From the NCBI RefSeq assembly GCF_001613505.1, contig NZ_BDCM01000014.1, positions 62,001 through 126,000 of the forward strand: a DNA stretch of 64,000 nucleotides. The letters are read 5' to 3'. Positions within the stretch are counted from its first letter, which is position 1, and the number at the start of each line of letters is the position of its first letter. Source of the stretch: Nocardia mikamii NBRC 108933. GTDB taxonomy: Bacteria > Actinomycetota > Actinomycetes > Mycobacteriales > Mycobacteriaceae. Both the position numbers and the translations under genes were made by a program. The notes below the pieces were generated by a model. It worked only from the letters and a program-made list of their open reading frames with translations, had not been told where the DNA came from and ran no database searches. Below are positions 22,124 through 31,120 of the stretch, in pieces.

Positions 22124-25099
22124 TCAGTCGCGCGGCTTCTCCCGAAGCTCGTAGGCCTCGATGATGTCGCCTTCCTTGATGTCGTTGTAGCCCAACGTCA
22201 TACCGCATTCGAAGCCCTCGCGGACCTCGGTGGCGTCGTCCTTCTCCCGGCGCAGCGACTGGATCGTCGTATCGGCGATCACCACGCTGTCGCGCAGCAG
22301 GCGGGCCTTGGCGTTGCGCTTGACCGTCCCGGAGGTGATCATGCAGCCGGCGATGTTGCCGAACTTCGAGGAGCGGAACACCGCGCGGATCTCGGCGCGA
22401 CCCAGTTCGGCCTCTTCGTAGATCGGCTTGAGCATGCCCTTGAGGGCCTTCTCGATCTCGTCGATGGCCTGGTAGATCACCGAGTAGTAGCGGATGTCCA
22501 CACCCTCGCGGTTGGCGAGTTCGGTGGCCTTGCCCTCGGCCCGGACGTTGAACCCGATGATGATCGCGTTCGACGCCGAGGCCAGGTTGACGTTGGTCTC
22601 GGTGACACCACCGACACCGCGGTCGATGACCCGCAGCCGGACCTCGTCGCTGATCTCGATGCCGAGCAGCGCCTCTTCGAGGGCCTCGACCGTACCGGAG
22701 TTGTCGCCCTTGAGGATCAGGTTGAGCTCCGAGGTCTCCTTCAGAGCGGCGTCCAGATCTTCCAGGCTGATCCGCTTGCGGCTGCGCGCGGCCAGAGCGT
22801 TGCGCTTGCGCGCATTGCGCCGGTCGGCGATCTGGCGGGCGATGCGGTCCTCCTCGACGACGAGCAGGTTGTCGCCCGCGCCCGGCACCGAGGTGAAACC
22901 GATGACCTGCACCGGACGCGACGGCAGCGCCGCGTCCACATCCTCGCCGTGTTCGTCGACCATGCGGCGGACGCGACCGTAGGCGTCACCGGCCACGATC
23001 GAGTCGCCGACGCGCAAGGTACCGCGCTGCACCAGCACGGTGGCCACCGGACCACGGCCGCGGTCCAGATGCGCCTCGATGGCGACACCCTGGGCGTCCA
23101 TATCCGGGTTGGCCCGCAGGTCCAGTGCCGCGTCCGCGGTCAGCACCACGGCCTCGAGCAGGGCTTCGATATTGGTGCCCTGACGCGCCGAGATGTTGAC
23201 GAACATGGTGTCGCCGCCGTACTCCTCGGCCACCAGGTTGTATTCGGTGAGCTGCTGGCGGACCTTCTCCGGATTCGCGCCTTCCTTGTCGATCTTGTTG
23301 ACCGCCACCACGATCGGCACGTCCGCGGCCTGCGCGTGGTTGATGGCCTCCACCGTCTGCGGCATGACGCCGTCGTCGGCGGCGACCACGAGGATCGCGA
23401 TGTCGGTGGCCTTCGCACCACGGGCACGCATGGCGGTGAACGCCTCGTGACCCGGGGTGTCGATGAAGGTGATCAGGCGCTCTTCGTCGTTGACGTTGGT
23501 GAGGACCTGGTAGGCGCCGATGTGCTGGGTGATACCGCCGGCCTCGCCCTCGCGGACGTTGGTCTTACGAATCGTGTCCAGCAGTCGGGTCTTACCGTGG
23601 TCGACGTGACCCATGACGGTCACGACCGGCGGACGGACCTGCAGGTCCTCCTCGTCGCCCTCGTCCTCGCCGTAGCTGAGGTCGAAGCTCTCCAGCAGCT
23701 CGCGGTCCTCGTCCTCGGGCGAGACCACGTGCACGACGTAGTTCATCTCGCCGCCGAGCAGCTCGAAGATCTCGTCGTTGACCGACTGGGTAGCGGTGAC
23801 CATCTCACCGAGGTTGAACAGCACCTGCACCAGCGAGGCCGGGTTGGCGTTGATCTTCTCGGCGAAGTCCGACAGCGACGCGCCGCGGGCGAGACGGATG
23901 ATCTCGCCGTTGCCGCGCGGCAGCCGCACACCGCCGACCGACGGCGCCTGCATGTTCTCGTATTCGGCGCGTTTCGCCCGCTTCGACTTGCGGCCCTTAC
24001 GGGGGGCGCCACCGGGACGGCCGAAGGCACCCGCGGCACCGCCGCGACCGCCGCCACCACCCGGGCGACCACCGCCGCCACCGGGACGACCGCGGAAACC
24101 ACCGGCCACGGGCGCACCCGCGCCACCGCCGCCACCGGCACCGCCGCCACCGCGGTAGTTACCGCCGCCGCCACCACCGGGACGACCGCCGCCGCCACCC
24201 GGCGCACCGCCGGGACGACCCGGACGACCCGCCGACGGGCCCGGACGGGCCGCACGAGCGGGCATCGCACCCGGATTCGGCCGGGGCGGCATCGAGCCGG
24301 GAGACGGACGCGGGCCACCGGGACGGGGACCGCCCTGACCGGCCGGCGGACGCGGCGCGCCCTGACCCGGGCCCGGACGCGGACCACCCTGGCCGGGACG
24401 CGGACCGCCCTGACCCGGACGCGGCGCACCCTGACCGGGCCCCGGACGCGGGCCGGGAGCCGGACGCGGCGCCGGGCGCTCGGGGGCCGACGAGAACGGA
24501 TTGTTGCCCACCCGCGGGGCCTTCGGACCGGGCTTGGGGCCGGGCGCCGCCGGACGCGGCGCACCCTGCTGCCCACCCGGAGTGCGCGGCTGGCCGGGAC
24601 GCGGCGCGCCCTGGGCCGGACGAGCACCGGGCTGCTGCGCCGGAGCCGACGGGGCGGACGCCGACGGCGCCGCACTCGCGGAGGCCGCCGGAGCGGCCGG
24701 CTTCGGACCCGGCTTGACGGCCGGTCCGGGCTTCACCGCATCGGGACGTGCTGCCGCCGCGGGGGTTTCGGCCGCGGGGGCCGAATCGGCCTGGGCCGCA
24801 GCCGGAGTCGCAGCCGGAGCCGGACGCGGACCGGGACGCGGGCCCGGGGTCGCACCGGCGGCCGGCTTGGCTGCCGGACGTGCCTGGGCGGGACCGGGTT
24901 TCGCGGAGGATTTCGCGGAGCCGTTGGACGGGGCGGACTTCGCCGCGAACGACTCCCGGAGCCGACGCGCGACGGGTGCCTCCACCGTCGACGACGCCGA
25001 CTTCACGAACTCGCCCTGCTCCTTGAGCGTTGCGAGTAGTTCTTTGCTCGTGACACCGAGTTCTTTAGCCAACTCGTGCACGCGGGCCTTGCCTGCCAC
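22124..25099 (-). CDS. infB: translation initiation factor IF-2
   Basis: A 991-residue IF-2, the GTPase that brings initiator tRNA to the ribosome. The N-terminal IF2N helices begin KARVHELAKELGVTSKELL. Residues about 60-360 form a very long Pro/Gly/Arg/Ala-rich linker. The G domain follows with GHVDHGKT, DTPGHEAF and NKID, then domains II-IV. The GTG at 25099 is chosen because GAGGAG lies four bases before it and the mycobacterial protein starts at the same place. It lies downstream of nusA and ylxR in one operon. Confidence 0.97.
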   Translation of the reverse strand: MAGKARVHELAKELGVTSKELLATLKEQGEFVKSASSTVEAPVARRLRESFAAKSAPSNGSAKSSAKPGPAQARPAAKPAAGATPGPRPGPRPAPAATPAAAQADSAPAAETPAAAARPDAVKPGPAVKPGPKPAAPAASASAAPSASAPSAPAQQPGARPAQGAPRPGQPRTPGGQQGAPRPAAPGPKPGPKAPRVGNNPFSSAPERPAPRPAPGPRPGPGQGAPRPGQGGPRPGQGGPRPGPGQGAPRPPAGQGGPRPGGPRPSPGSMPPRPNPGAMPARAARPGPSAGRPGRPGGAPGGGGGRPGGGGGGNYRGGGGAGGGGGAGAPVAGGFRGRPGGGGGRPGGGGGRGGAAGAFGRPGGAPRKGRKSKRAKRAEYENMQAPSVGGVRLPRGNGEIIRLARGASLSDFAEKINANPASLVQVLFNLGEMVTATQSVNDEIFELLGGEMNYVVHVVSPEDEDRELLESFDLSYGEDEGDEEDLQVRPPVVTVMGHVDHGKTRLLDTIRKTNVREGEAGGITQHIGAYQVLTNVNDEERLITFIDTPGHEAFTAMRARGAKATDIAILVVAADDGVMPQTVEAINHAQAADVPIVVAVNKIDKEGANPEKVRQQLTEYNLVAEEYGGDTMFVNISARQGTNIEALLEAVVLTADAALDLRANPDMDAQGVAIEAHLDRGRGPVATVLVQRGTLRVGDSIVAGDAYGRVRRMVDEHGEDVDAALPSRPVQVIGFTSVPGAGDNLLVVEEDRIARQIADRRNARKRNALAARSRKRISLEDLDAALKETSELNLILKGDNSGTVEALEEALLGIEISDEVRLRVIDRGVGGVTETNVNLASASNAIIIGFNVRAEGKATELANREGVDIRYYSVIYQAIDEIEKALKGMLKPIYEEAELGRAEIRAVFRSSKFGNIAGCMITSGTVKRNAKARLLRDSVVIADTTIQSLRREKDDATEVREGFECGMTLGYNDIKEGDIIEAYELREKPRD
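24020..24480 (-). repeat. low-complexity Gly/Pro/Arg-rich repeat inside infB
   Basis: This part of infB encodes imperfect tandem units of the type GQGGPRPG and GGGGGRPG, about residues 206-360. The DNA is repetitive in GC-rich units, so length variation between strains and slipped assembly are possible. Confidence 0.7.
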
Positions 25100-25219
25100 T
25101 GCTCTCCTCACTGAGAGGTCGAGCGCGACAGTCTCTTGCTCCCCGTTCAGGGGTCAGGACGCCCGCACGACCTCGGGTTATCTTCGATGGCCGTTCATCG
25201 TTGGTACTTCACGGTGTGC

Positions 25220-25600
25220 TCATGAGTGCTCGTGCCTGTTCTCGACGTAGTGCTCCAGGGCTGAGATATCCAGTTTTCCGGACACTCGTAGCGCTCTGCC
25301 GAACGCTCGGCGCCGCTCTGCCATGCTCAGACAAGCCGAAACGGGGTGCAACCAGGCACCCCTCCCGGGAAGTCTGCGCCGCGGATCGGGAACGATCGCG
25401 ACGACGGCGTCCCTGTCGGGAGCGCTGCCGGGCGATTGCGCCACGACCCGCAACAGATCGGCGGCCAGCTCGCGTTTCCGGCATCCGACACAGGTCCGGG
25501 CCGGGCCGGGAGTTCGGGTTTTCACCCGAGCACCGACCTGGGCGGAAAGTGCGGATACCGAAGACTCGCGCTGAGCCTGTGTCCACTGTACCGCTGCCAT
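25220..25600 (-). CDS. ylxR: YlxR family protein (DUF448)
   Basis: A 126-residue YlxR-type protein, a small RNA-binding or nucleoid-associated protein found between nusA and infB. The hallmark is RTCVGCRKRELAADLLRVV. PGRGAWLHP follows, with a C-terminal Cys/Leu helix and RRRAFGRALR. The ATG at 25600 has GGAG eight bases upstream. A GTG at 25522 would give a shorter form closer to other YlxR proteins, so 26 N-terminal residues are uncertain. Confidence 0.9.
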   Translation of the reverse strand: MAAVQWTQAQRESSVSALSAQVGARVKTRTPGPARTCVGCRKRELAADLLRVVAQSPGSAPDRDAVVAIVPDPRRRLPGRGAWLHPVSACLSMAERRRAFGRALRVSGKLDISALEHYVENRHEHS

Positions 25601-25663
25601 GTCCCGATCTCCGCATCCAGCCCCTGGTTGACTTCCGCACTCGCGCTGCCGTCCCGGCGCGGC

Positions 25664-26692
25664 CTACCCGTGCTGGGCGTGCGGCCGCGGCGATCCGGCC
25701 ACGTCGGGGGCGGCGTCGGAGCGGATATCGATGCGCCAACCGGTCAACCGCGCGGCCAGCCGGGCGTTCTGACCTTCCTTGCCGATCGCCAGCGACAGCT
25801 GGAAATCGGGGACCACGACCCGGGCGGCACGGGCCTCCGGATCGACGATCGTGACCGACACAACCTTCGACGGGCTCAGCGCATTCCCGACGAAGGCGGC
25901 CGGATCCTCGGCCCAGTCGATGATGTCGATCTTCTCGCCCGCCAGCTCGCTCATCACGTTGCGCACGCGCTGCCCCATCGGGCCGATACACGCGCCCTTG
26001 GCGTTCACGCCGGGCACCGTGGAGCGCACCGCGATCTTGGAGCGGTGGCCGGCCTCGCGGGCCACGGCGACGATCTCCACCGACCCGTCGGCGATCTCGG
26101 GCACCTCGAGCGCGAAGAGCCGGCGCACCAGATTCGGGTGCGTGCGCGACAGCGTGATCTGCGGGCCGCGCGCGCCGCGGGAGACGCCGTAGACGTAGCA
26201 CTTGATGCGGTCGCCGTGCTCGTAGGTCTCGCCGGGGACCTGCTCGGCCGGCGGGATCAGTCCCTCGGCGCCGTTGGCCTCGCTGCCGATGCGCACCACG
26301 ACCGTGCCGCGGGCGTTCATCCGGGCGTCGCGCTGGACGACGCCGCCGACGATATCGCCCTCGTGCGTCGAGAACTCACCGAAGGATTTCTCGTTCTCGG
26401 CGTCGCGCAGCCGCTGCAGCACGACTTGGCGCGCGGTGGTGGCGGCGATGCGGCCGAAACCCTCGGGAGTGTCGTCCCATTCGGAGACGACGTTGCCGTC
26501 GGCGTCGGTCTCGGTGGCCATCACGCGCACCACGCCGGTCTTCTGGTTGATGTCGATGCGTGCGTTGGGCTCATGGCCCTCGGTGTGCCGATAGGCGGTC
26601 AGCAGAGCCGACTCGATCGCGGAGAGCACTGTCTCCATCGAGATTCCCTTATCGGCGACGATCGCACGCAGGGCTTCGATTTCGATGTTCAT
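25664..26692 (-). CDS. nusA: transcription termination/antitermination factor NusA
   Basis: A 342-residue NusA that binds RNA polymerase and nascent RNA to control pausing, termination and rRNA antitermination. The N-terminal polymerase-binding domain (1-120) is followed by an S1 domain (about 125-200) and two KH domains (about 215-335) with GACIGPMGQRVRNVMSEL. It has no C-terminal acidic repeats, as is normal in actinobacteria. The ATG overlaps the rimP stop by four bases (ATGA), so they are coupled. Confidence 0.97.
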   Translation of the reverse strand: MNIEIEALRAIVADKGISMETVLSAIESALLTAYRHTEGHEPNARIDINQKTGVVRVMATETDADGNVVSEWDDTPEGFGRIAATTARQVVLQRLRDAENEKSFGEFSTHEGDIVGGVVQRDARMNARGTVVVRIGSEANGAEGLIPPAEQVPGETYEHGDRIKCYVYGVSRGARGPQITLSRTHPNLVRRLFALEVPEIADGSVEIVAVAREAGHRSKIAVRSTVPGVNAKGACIGPMGQRVRNVMSELAGEKIDIIDWAEDPAAFVGNALSPSKVVSVTIVDPEARAARVVVPDFQLSLAIGKEGQNARLAARLTGWRIDIRSDAAPDVAGSPRPHAQHG

Positions 26693-27324
26693 TCCACGAT
26701 CCCTTCGGTCGGCGCAACTACTGAGTGTTCTTCACGGGCGGCGGGTGCGGCCGGATCGACGGCCTGATCGGCGGCGCCCGGTTCCGGACGGCCCGCGGCC
26801 ACGCCCCCGGCGAGTTCCATTTCCGCCGCACCGGGTGCCGAGAACTCCACCTGGACGACCGCGGATTCGATATCGGCCAGCGGCACGCTCACCCGGTGGG
26901 GCGCACGTTTGCCGCCGAGCACCAGGGCCACCTCGGTATCGGTGCTCGCGCCGACCCGGGCGTCGAAGCTGGACGGGCCGTCGGGGGTCTGCGCCCCGGA
27001 CCGCATCCGCACCCGCACCTTGCGACCGCGAGCCCGTCGCCAGTGCCGCGGGGCGGTCAGCGGGCGCTCGACACCCGGGGTGGTGACTTCCAGCAGATAG
27101 GGGGTTTCGCCGACATCGGCGGCCTCGTCGAGCGCTTCGGAGATCTCGGAACTCACTTCCGCGATCGTGTCCAGATCGACGGTTTCGTCGCCGTCGACGG
27201 TCACCGTCACCCGCGCCTGCGGCCCGCCCGCGGCCGTGATGTGCACGCCCTCGAGGTCGAGCCCTCGGCGTTCGACGAGCCCAGCAACGAGCTGGCTCAC
27301 CCTTTCCTCGGTCGGCATCGGCAT
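26689..27324 (-). CDS. rimP: ribosome maturation factor RimP
   Basis: A 211-residue RimP needed for 30S assembly. The N-terminal domain begins EERVSQLVAGLVERRGLDLEGVHIT, and DTIAEVSSEISEALDEAAD marks the middle. YLLEVTTPGVERPLTAPRHWRRARGR is the signature linker to the Sm-like C-terminal domain. Residues 165-211 are an Ala/Pro-rich extension. The ATG at 27324 has AGGAG nine bases upstream. It is the first gene of the rimP-nusA-ylxR-infB operon. Confidence 0.95.
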   Translation of the reverse strand: MPMPTEERVSQLVAGLVERRGLDLEGVHITAAGGPQARVTVTVDGDETVDLDTIAEVSSEISEALDEAADVGETPYLLEVTTPGVERPLTAPRHWRRARGRKVRVRMRSGAQTPDGPSSFDARVGASTDTEVALVLGGKRAPHRVSVPLADIESAVVQVEFSAPGAAEMELAGGVAAGRPEPGAADQAVDPAAPAAREEHSVVAPTEGIVE

Positions 27325-27714
27325 ATGGGGCGGCTCCTGGTTCAGTTGTGACGCGGTATCGGTCCTGGTCCGGCGTGGTCGGCGCGCATGTCCCGCGGAT
27401 TGTTCCGCCGGAGGTCTAGCGTAACGCGCTGCAAGAGTGTAAAGGACCAGCCAACCCGGTCGAGTCGGCCCGGGTCGAGTTCTGCTGCGCGCCCGCGGTC
27501 CGCCGGACCGCCTCGGGCACGGCGAACGGACCGGCCGACGGACCACACCCCTTCCGGACGGGACCATTCCCCGGCGAGGCCGGGGCGCGCACCGACGACA
27601 GCACCCGGGCTCAGCTGGGCGGACGGAAGGCGGGCCCGGCGCGGACGGCCGCGAGCGCGGCATGCCGGCGGGCTGGGCGCGGGGGCGAATGATGATCACT
27701 GGCACGATGTAGGC
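27325..27714. other. divergent control region between rimP and the Tat lipoprotein gene
   Basis: Nearly 400 bases without a supported gene. Promoter-like elements face rimP (TTTACA near 27438 and CTAGAC/TACGCT near 27415-27425), but the spacing is not ideal. An inverted repeat GCGGTCC-GCC-GGACCGC spans 27495-27511. The rest is GC-rich sequence with no feature I can name. Confidence 0.4.
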
Positions 27715-28254
27715 GTGCCCAGCCGTCTCGATGTGATTCCGGTGCCGCCGGATCGGACCGTTCCCCCGCGCCTCGACCGTCGCTCGCTGTTGCGCTCGGC
27801 CGGAGGCGGCGTGGTCGCGCTCGTCGCCGTGAGCGCGGTCGCGGCCTGTTCGGACGACAAGCCGTCCGCGCCGGATGTGCTTGTGTCGCAGGAGGAATCG
27901 GCGCGCACCGACGCCGTGTGGGCGAAGGCGGCGATCGCCGCCGCACCGGAACACACCGCCGCGCTGACCGTCGTCGCCGCACAGCGCGCCCAGCACGCCG
28001 ATGCGCTGCGCACCGAAATCGACCGCGCGGTAGGCGTGTACGGGGACGGCACGAAACCGAAATCCGCGACCCCACCCGTCGCCGAACCGCCCGCTCCCAC
28101 CCCGCCACCGACCGTCGCCGCGCTGCGGGCCCGGCTCACCGACTCCCAGCACTCCGCGGCCGAGGTGGCCACGACCCAGACCGGATACCGTGCCGGCCTG
28201 CTCGCCTCGATCAGCGCCTGCTGCGGCGCCCACGTGGCGGTGGTGCTGGCGTGA
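27715..28254 (+). CDS. Tat-exported lipoprotein, alanine-rich (Rv2843-like)
   Basis: A 179-residue protein with a twin-arginine motif (DRRSLLRSAGGG), a hydrophobic stretch and a lipobox AVAAC near residue 45. It should therefore be exported folded and lipidated. The mature part is helical and Ala-rich with a Pro linker near 120-130 and two C-terminal Cys (ACCGAH). Its stop overlaps the ferritin-like gene by four bases (GTGA). In mycobacteria Rv2843 and Rv2844 are arranged the same way. The function is unknown; an extracytoplasmic partner of the ferritin-like protein is a reasonable guess. Confidence 0.8.
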   Translation: MPSRLDVIPVPPDRTVPPRLDRRSLLRSAGGGVVALVAVSAVAACSDDKPSAPDVLVSQEESARTDAVWAKAAIAAAPEHTAALTVVAAQRAQHADALRTEIDRAVGVYGDGTKPKSATPPVAEPPAPTPPPTVAALRARLTDSQHSAAEVATTQTGYRAGLLASISACCGAHVAVVLA

Positions 28255-28682
28255 GTACCGATCAGCAGGCGCTGCTCGACGCGCTGAACGCCGAATACAC
28301 CGCCGTCTACGCCTACGGCCTCATCGCGGCCTACGCGTCCCCGGAGCGGGCGAAGATCGTCGCCGAGTTCACCGCGACCCACCGCGCCCGCCGCGATGCC
28401 ACCGCCGACGCGCTGAAGGCGGCCGGTGCGAGCGTCCCGGCGCCCGCCGCGGCCTACACCCCGCCCTTCGCGGTCGACGATCCCATCCCCGCGGCCAAAC
28501 TCGCGGTCACCGTCGAAACCGACACCGCGGTCGCCTGGCGTGCGGTCGTGGAACACTCCACCACCGCGGATCTGCGCCGCACCGGTACCGAGGCCCTCAC
28601 CGAATGCGCCACCCGCCTGGCCACCTGGCAGTCGATCCTCGGCGTGAATCCCGCGACCACACCGTTCCCGGGCCGGCCCTGA
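28251..28682 (+). CDS. DUF4439 ferritin-like domain protein
   Basis: A 143-residue all-helical protein of the DUF4439 group, which has a ferritin-like four-helix fold. It begins LLDALNAEYTAVYAYG, with the Glu and Tyr typical of the first ferritin helix, then FTATHRARRDAT, with a possible second ligand set. The GTG start overlaps the upstream lipoprotein gene, so the two products are made together. Only some of the usual metal ligands are evident, so metal binding is uncertain. Confidence 0.8.
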   Translation: MSTDQQALLDALNAEYTAVYAYGLIAAYASPERAKIVAEFTATHRARRDATADALKAAGASVPAPAAAYTPPFAVDDPIPAAKLAVTVETDTAVAWRAVVEHSTTADLRRTGTEALTECATRLATWQSILGVNPATTPFPGRP

Positions 28683-28809
28683 GCCCGGGCCGGCTGCCCG
28701 GCCGCACGATCGCCCCCGGTATCCGCGCACCCCGCGCGGACCCGGCACACCGGTAGCGTGCTGCGGTATGCGGTGTACGCCGCGGGGATACGTCGAAGGG
28801 AGAACGGGA

Positions 28810-29238
28810 ATGGCCGTGGGGATACGACGGATCGGTGCGGCGGCGGCCGCCGGGGCGCTCGGATCGCTGCTCGCCGTGAGCGTCGCGGACGCCGACGTCA
28901 CGGGCGTGCGTGTCGACGCCGGGGCGGACGGGTTGCGAACCGGATGTTCCGCCACGCTGACCGCGACGCTCGACACCCCGGTGCCGGATGGCGGCGCGGT
29001 GACGTTCATCAACAGTGGCGGCTCGGTCCCGGGTAACGGCGAACCCATCGCGGGCACTCCGGTTTTTCACCCCGAGAACGGCACGGTGACCATGGCGTGG
29101 ACGCCGAAATACACCGGGCGGCAGAACATCACGGCACAGCAGTTCACGCCCGGAAGTTACACGTCCAGCAGCTATATCACCGTCGACGTCGTGGGCAGCG
29201 GCCTGAACACCGGCAGCTCCTGCCTTCCGCTGCCGTAG
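28810..29238 (+). CDS. secreted Ig-like domain protein
   Basis: A 142-residue exported protein. The ATG at 28810 follows GGGAGAA. Residues 1-33 form a Sec signal peptide (Ala-rich core, cleavage near VADA). The mature part is a single beta-rich Ig-like domain (DTPVPDGGAVTFIN and MAWTPKYTGRQNITAQ). One Cys lies near the start and one near the end, probably disulfide-bonded. It resembles the protein at 43643-44152 in size and plan. The function is unknown. Confidence 0.75.
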   Translation: MAVGIRRIGAAAAAGALGSLLAVSVADADVTGVRVDAGADGLRTGCSATLTATLDTPVPDGGAVTFINSGGSVPGNGEPIAGTPVFHPENGTVTMAWTPKYTGRQNITAQQFTPGSYTSSSYITVDVVGSGLNTGSSCLPLP

Positions 29239-29267
29239 CGCGCGTCGCCGGCACCGGGACCGCAGGG

Positions 29268-29296
29268 GTGCACCCGGTCGTGACGACCGGGTGCAC
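29268..29296. terminator. bidirectional terminator between the Ig-like gene and proS
   Basis: GTGCACCCGGTCGT (29268-29281) and its exact complement (29283-29296) are separated by one base, forming a nearly perfect 29-base palindrome. It lies between convergent stops. Confidence 0.7.
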
Positions 29297-29304
29297 GCGA
29301 GTGA

Positions 29305-31062
29305 TCAGCCGCGAATCTTCGCGAGCACGGTGTCGACGGCCGCGGCCGCCGGAATGTCCTCGGATTCCCCGGTGAAGCGGTTCCGCAGTTCCACCTTGCC
29401 GTCGGCCCAGCCCCGGCCGATGACGAGAACCCAAGGCATGCCGAGCAATTCGGCATCCTTGAACTTGACGCCGGGTGAGGCGGTACGGTCGTCGAACAGC
29501 ACCTCCAGGCCCTGGGCGTCCAGACCGGCGACGACCTCCTCGGCCCCGGCGCGGGCCGCCTCGTCCTTGTTGGCGATGACGACGTGCACGTCGAAGGGGG
29601 CGACCTCGGCCGGCCAGCGCAGGCCCTTCTCGTCGTGCATCTGCTCCGCGATCACCGCGACCATCCGGGAGACGCCGACGCCGTAGGAGCCCTGGACGAG
29701 CCGGACCGGTTTGCCGTTCTCACCGAGCACGTCCACCTCGAACGCATCGGTGTACTTGTAGCCGAGCTGGAAGATGTGGGCGATCTCGATACCGCGCGCC
29801 GAGTGCAGCACGCCGCGGCCGTCGGGCGAGGGGTCACCGTCGCGGACCTCGGCGGCCTCGATCGTGCCGTCGGGGGTGAAATCGCGGCCCGCGACGAGTC
29901 CGACGACATGTTTGCCGGAGGCGTCGGCACCGGTGATCCACGACGTGCCGGCCACCACACGCGGGTCGACCAGATAGCGAACATCGTTGTCCAGCAGCGC
30001 CTTCGGACCGATGTACCCCTTCACCAGGAACGGGTTGGCGGCGAAGTCCTCGTCGGTGAGCAACTCCACCTCGGCGGGCTCGAGGCTCGCGCCGAGCCGC
30101 TTGGCGTCGACCTCGCGATCACCGGGCACGCCGATACCGACGATCTCGGCCTTGCCATCGGGGTGGCGCAACTTCACCATGACGTTCTTCAACGTGTCGG
30201 CGGCGGTCACCGGGCGGCCGTACTGTTCGGCGATCCCGGCGTCGTTGGCCCAGTCGACGAGCGACGCGATGGTCGGTGTGCCCGGGGTGTCGTGCACGAC
30301 GGCGGCCGGCTGCCCCTCGATCGGAAGCTCCGGCGGCGCGGGCGTCACCACGGCCTCCACATTGGCCGCGTACCCCGATTCGCGGCAGGTCACGTAGGTG
30401 TCCTCGCCGATCGGGCTGCTGGCCAGGAATTCCTCGGAGGCGCTACCACCCATCGCACCGGAGGTGGCGGCGACGATCACGTATTCGACCCCGAGCCGGG
30501 CGAAGATGCGCTGATATGCCTGGCGGTGTGCGGCATAGCTGGCCTTCAGGCCGTCCTCGTCGAGATCGAAGGAATAGGAATCCTTCATGACGAATTCGCG
30601 GCCCCGCAGAATTCCGGCGCGCGGCCGCTCCTCGTCGCGGTACTTGGTCTGAATCTGGTAGAGCGTGACCGGCAGATCCTTGTAAGAGTTGTATTCGCCC
30701 TTGACCGTCAGGGCGAACAATTCCTCGTGGGTGGGCCCGAGCAGCATGTCGGCGCCCTTACGGTCCTGCAGGCGGAAAAGGCTGTCGCCGTATTCGGTCC
30801 AGCGATTGGTGGTTTCGTACGGCTCGCGCGGCAGCAGTGCGGGCAGCGAAATCTCCTGGCCGCCGATCGCGTCCATCTCCTGGCGCACCACGTCCTCGAC
30901 CTTGCGCAGCACCTTCAAGCCCAGCGGCAACCACGAATAGACGCCCGGCGCGATCCGGCGCACATATCCGGCGCGGACCAGAAGTTTGTGGCTGGGCACC
31001 TCGGCGTCGGCGGGATCGTCGCGCAGGGTGCGCAGGAACAGGTGCGAGAGACGGGTGATCAC
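29305..31062 (-). CDS. proS: prolyl-tRNA synthetase
   Basis: A 585-residue class II, bacterial-type (YbaK-insert) ProRS. Motif 2 and 3 regions are seen in KYRDEERPRAGILRGREFVMKD and SYGVGVSRMVAVIAEQ. An editing insert occupies about 225-400. A C-terminal anticodon-binding domain includes FDDRTASPGVKFKDAELLG. The GTG at 31062 is chosen because the protein then begins MITRLSHLFLRTL, as other ProRS do. It matches Rv2845c and is divergent from yaaA across 58 bases. Confidence 0.97.
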   Translation of the reverse strand: MITRLSHLFLRTLRDDPADAEVPSHKLLVRAGYVRRIAPGVYSWLPLGLKVLRKVEDVVRQEMDAIGGQEISLPALLPREPYETTNRWTEYGDSLFRLQDRKGADMLLGPTHEELFALTVKGEYNSYKDLPVTLYQIQTKYRDEERPRAGILRGREFVMKDSYSFDLDEDGLKASYAAHRQAYQRIFARLGVEYVIVAATSGAMGGSASEEFLASSPIGEDTYVTCRESGYAANVEAVVTPAPPELPIEGQPAAVVHDTPGTPTIASLVDWANDAGIAEQYGRPVTAADTLKNVMVKLRHPDGKAEIVGIGVPGDREVDAKRLGASLEPAEVELLTDEDFAANPFLVKGYIGPKALLDNDVRYLVDPRVVAGTSWITGADASGKHVVGLVAGRDFTPDGTIEAAEVRDGDPSPDGRGVLHSARGIEIAHIFQLGYKYTDAFEVDVLGENGKPVRLVQGSYGVGVSRMVAVIAEQMHDEKGLRWPAEVAPFDVHVVIANKDEAARAGAEEVVAGLDAQGLEVLFDDRTASPGVKFKDAELLGMPWVLVIGRGWADGKVELRNRFTGESEDIPAAAAVDTVLAKIRG

Positions 31063-31120
31063 GGATGCACAGACTAGCCGCTGCTGCGTGGATGCCTGCA
31101 GGGCATTACCGTATCGGCTC

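Noticed and set aside
22115..25039. Long plus-strand frame antisense to infB, with Thr/Arg-rich repeats
   Set aside because: The repeats are the complement of the Gly/Pro/Arg linker of IF-2. No ribosome site and no domain.
27416..27604. Short minus-strand frame in the rimP upstream region
   Set aside because: No ribosome site or recognisable sequence. It lies in a promoter-like region.
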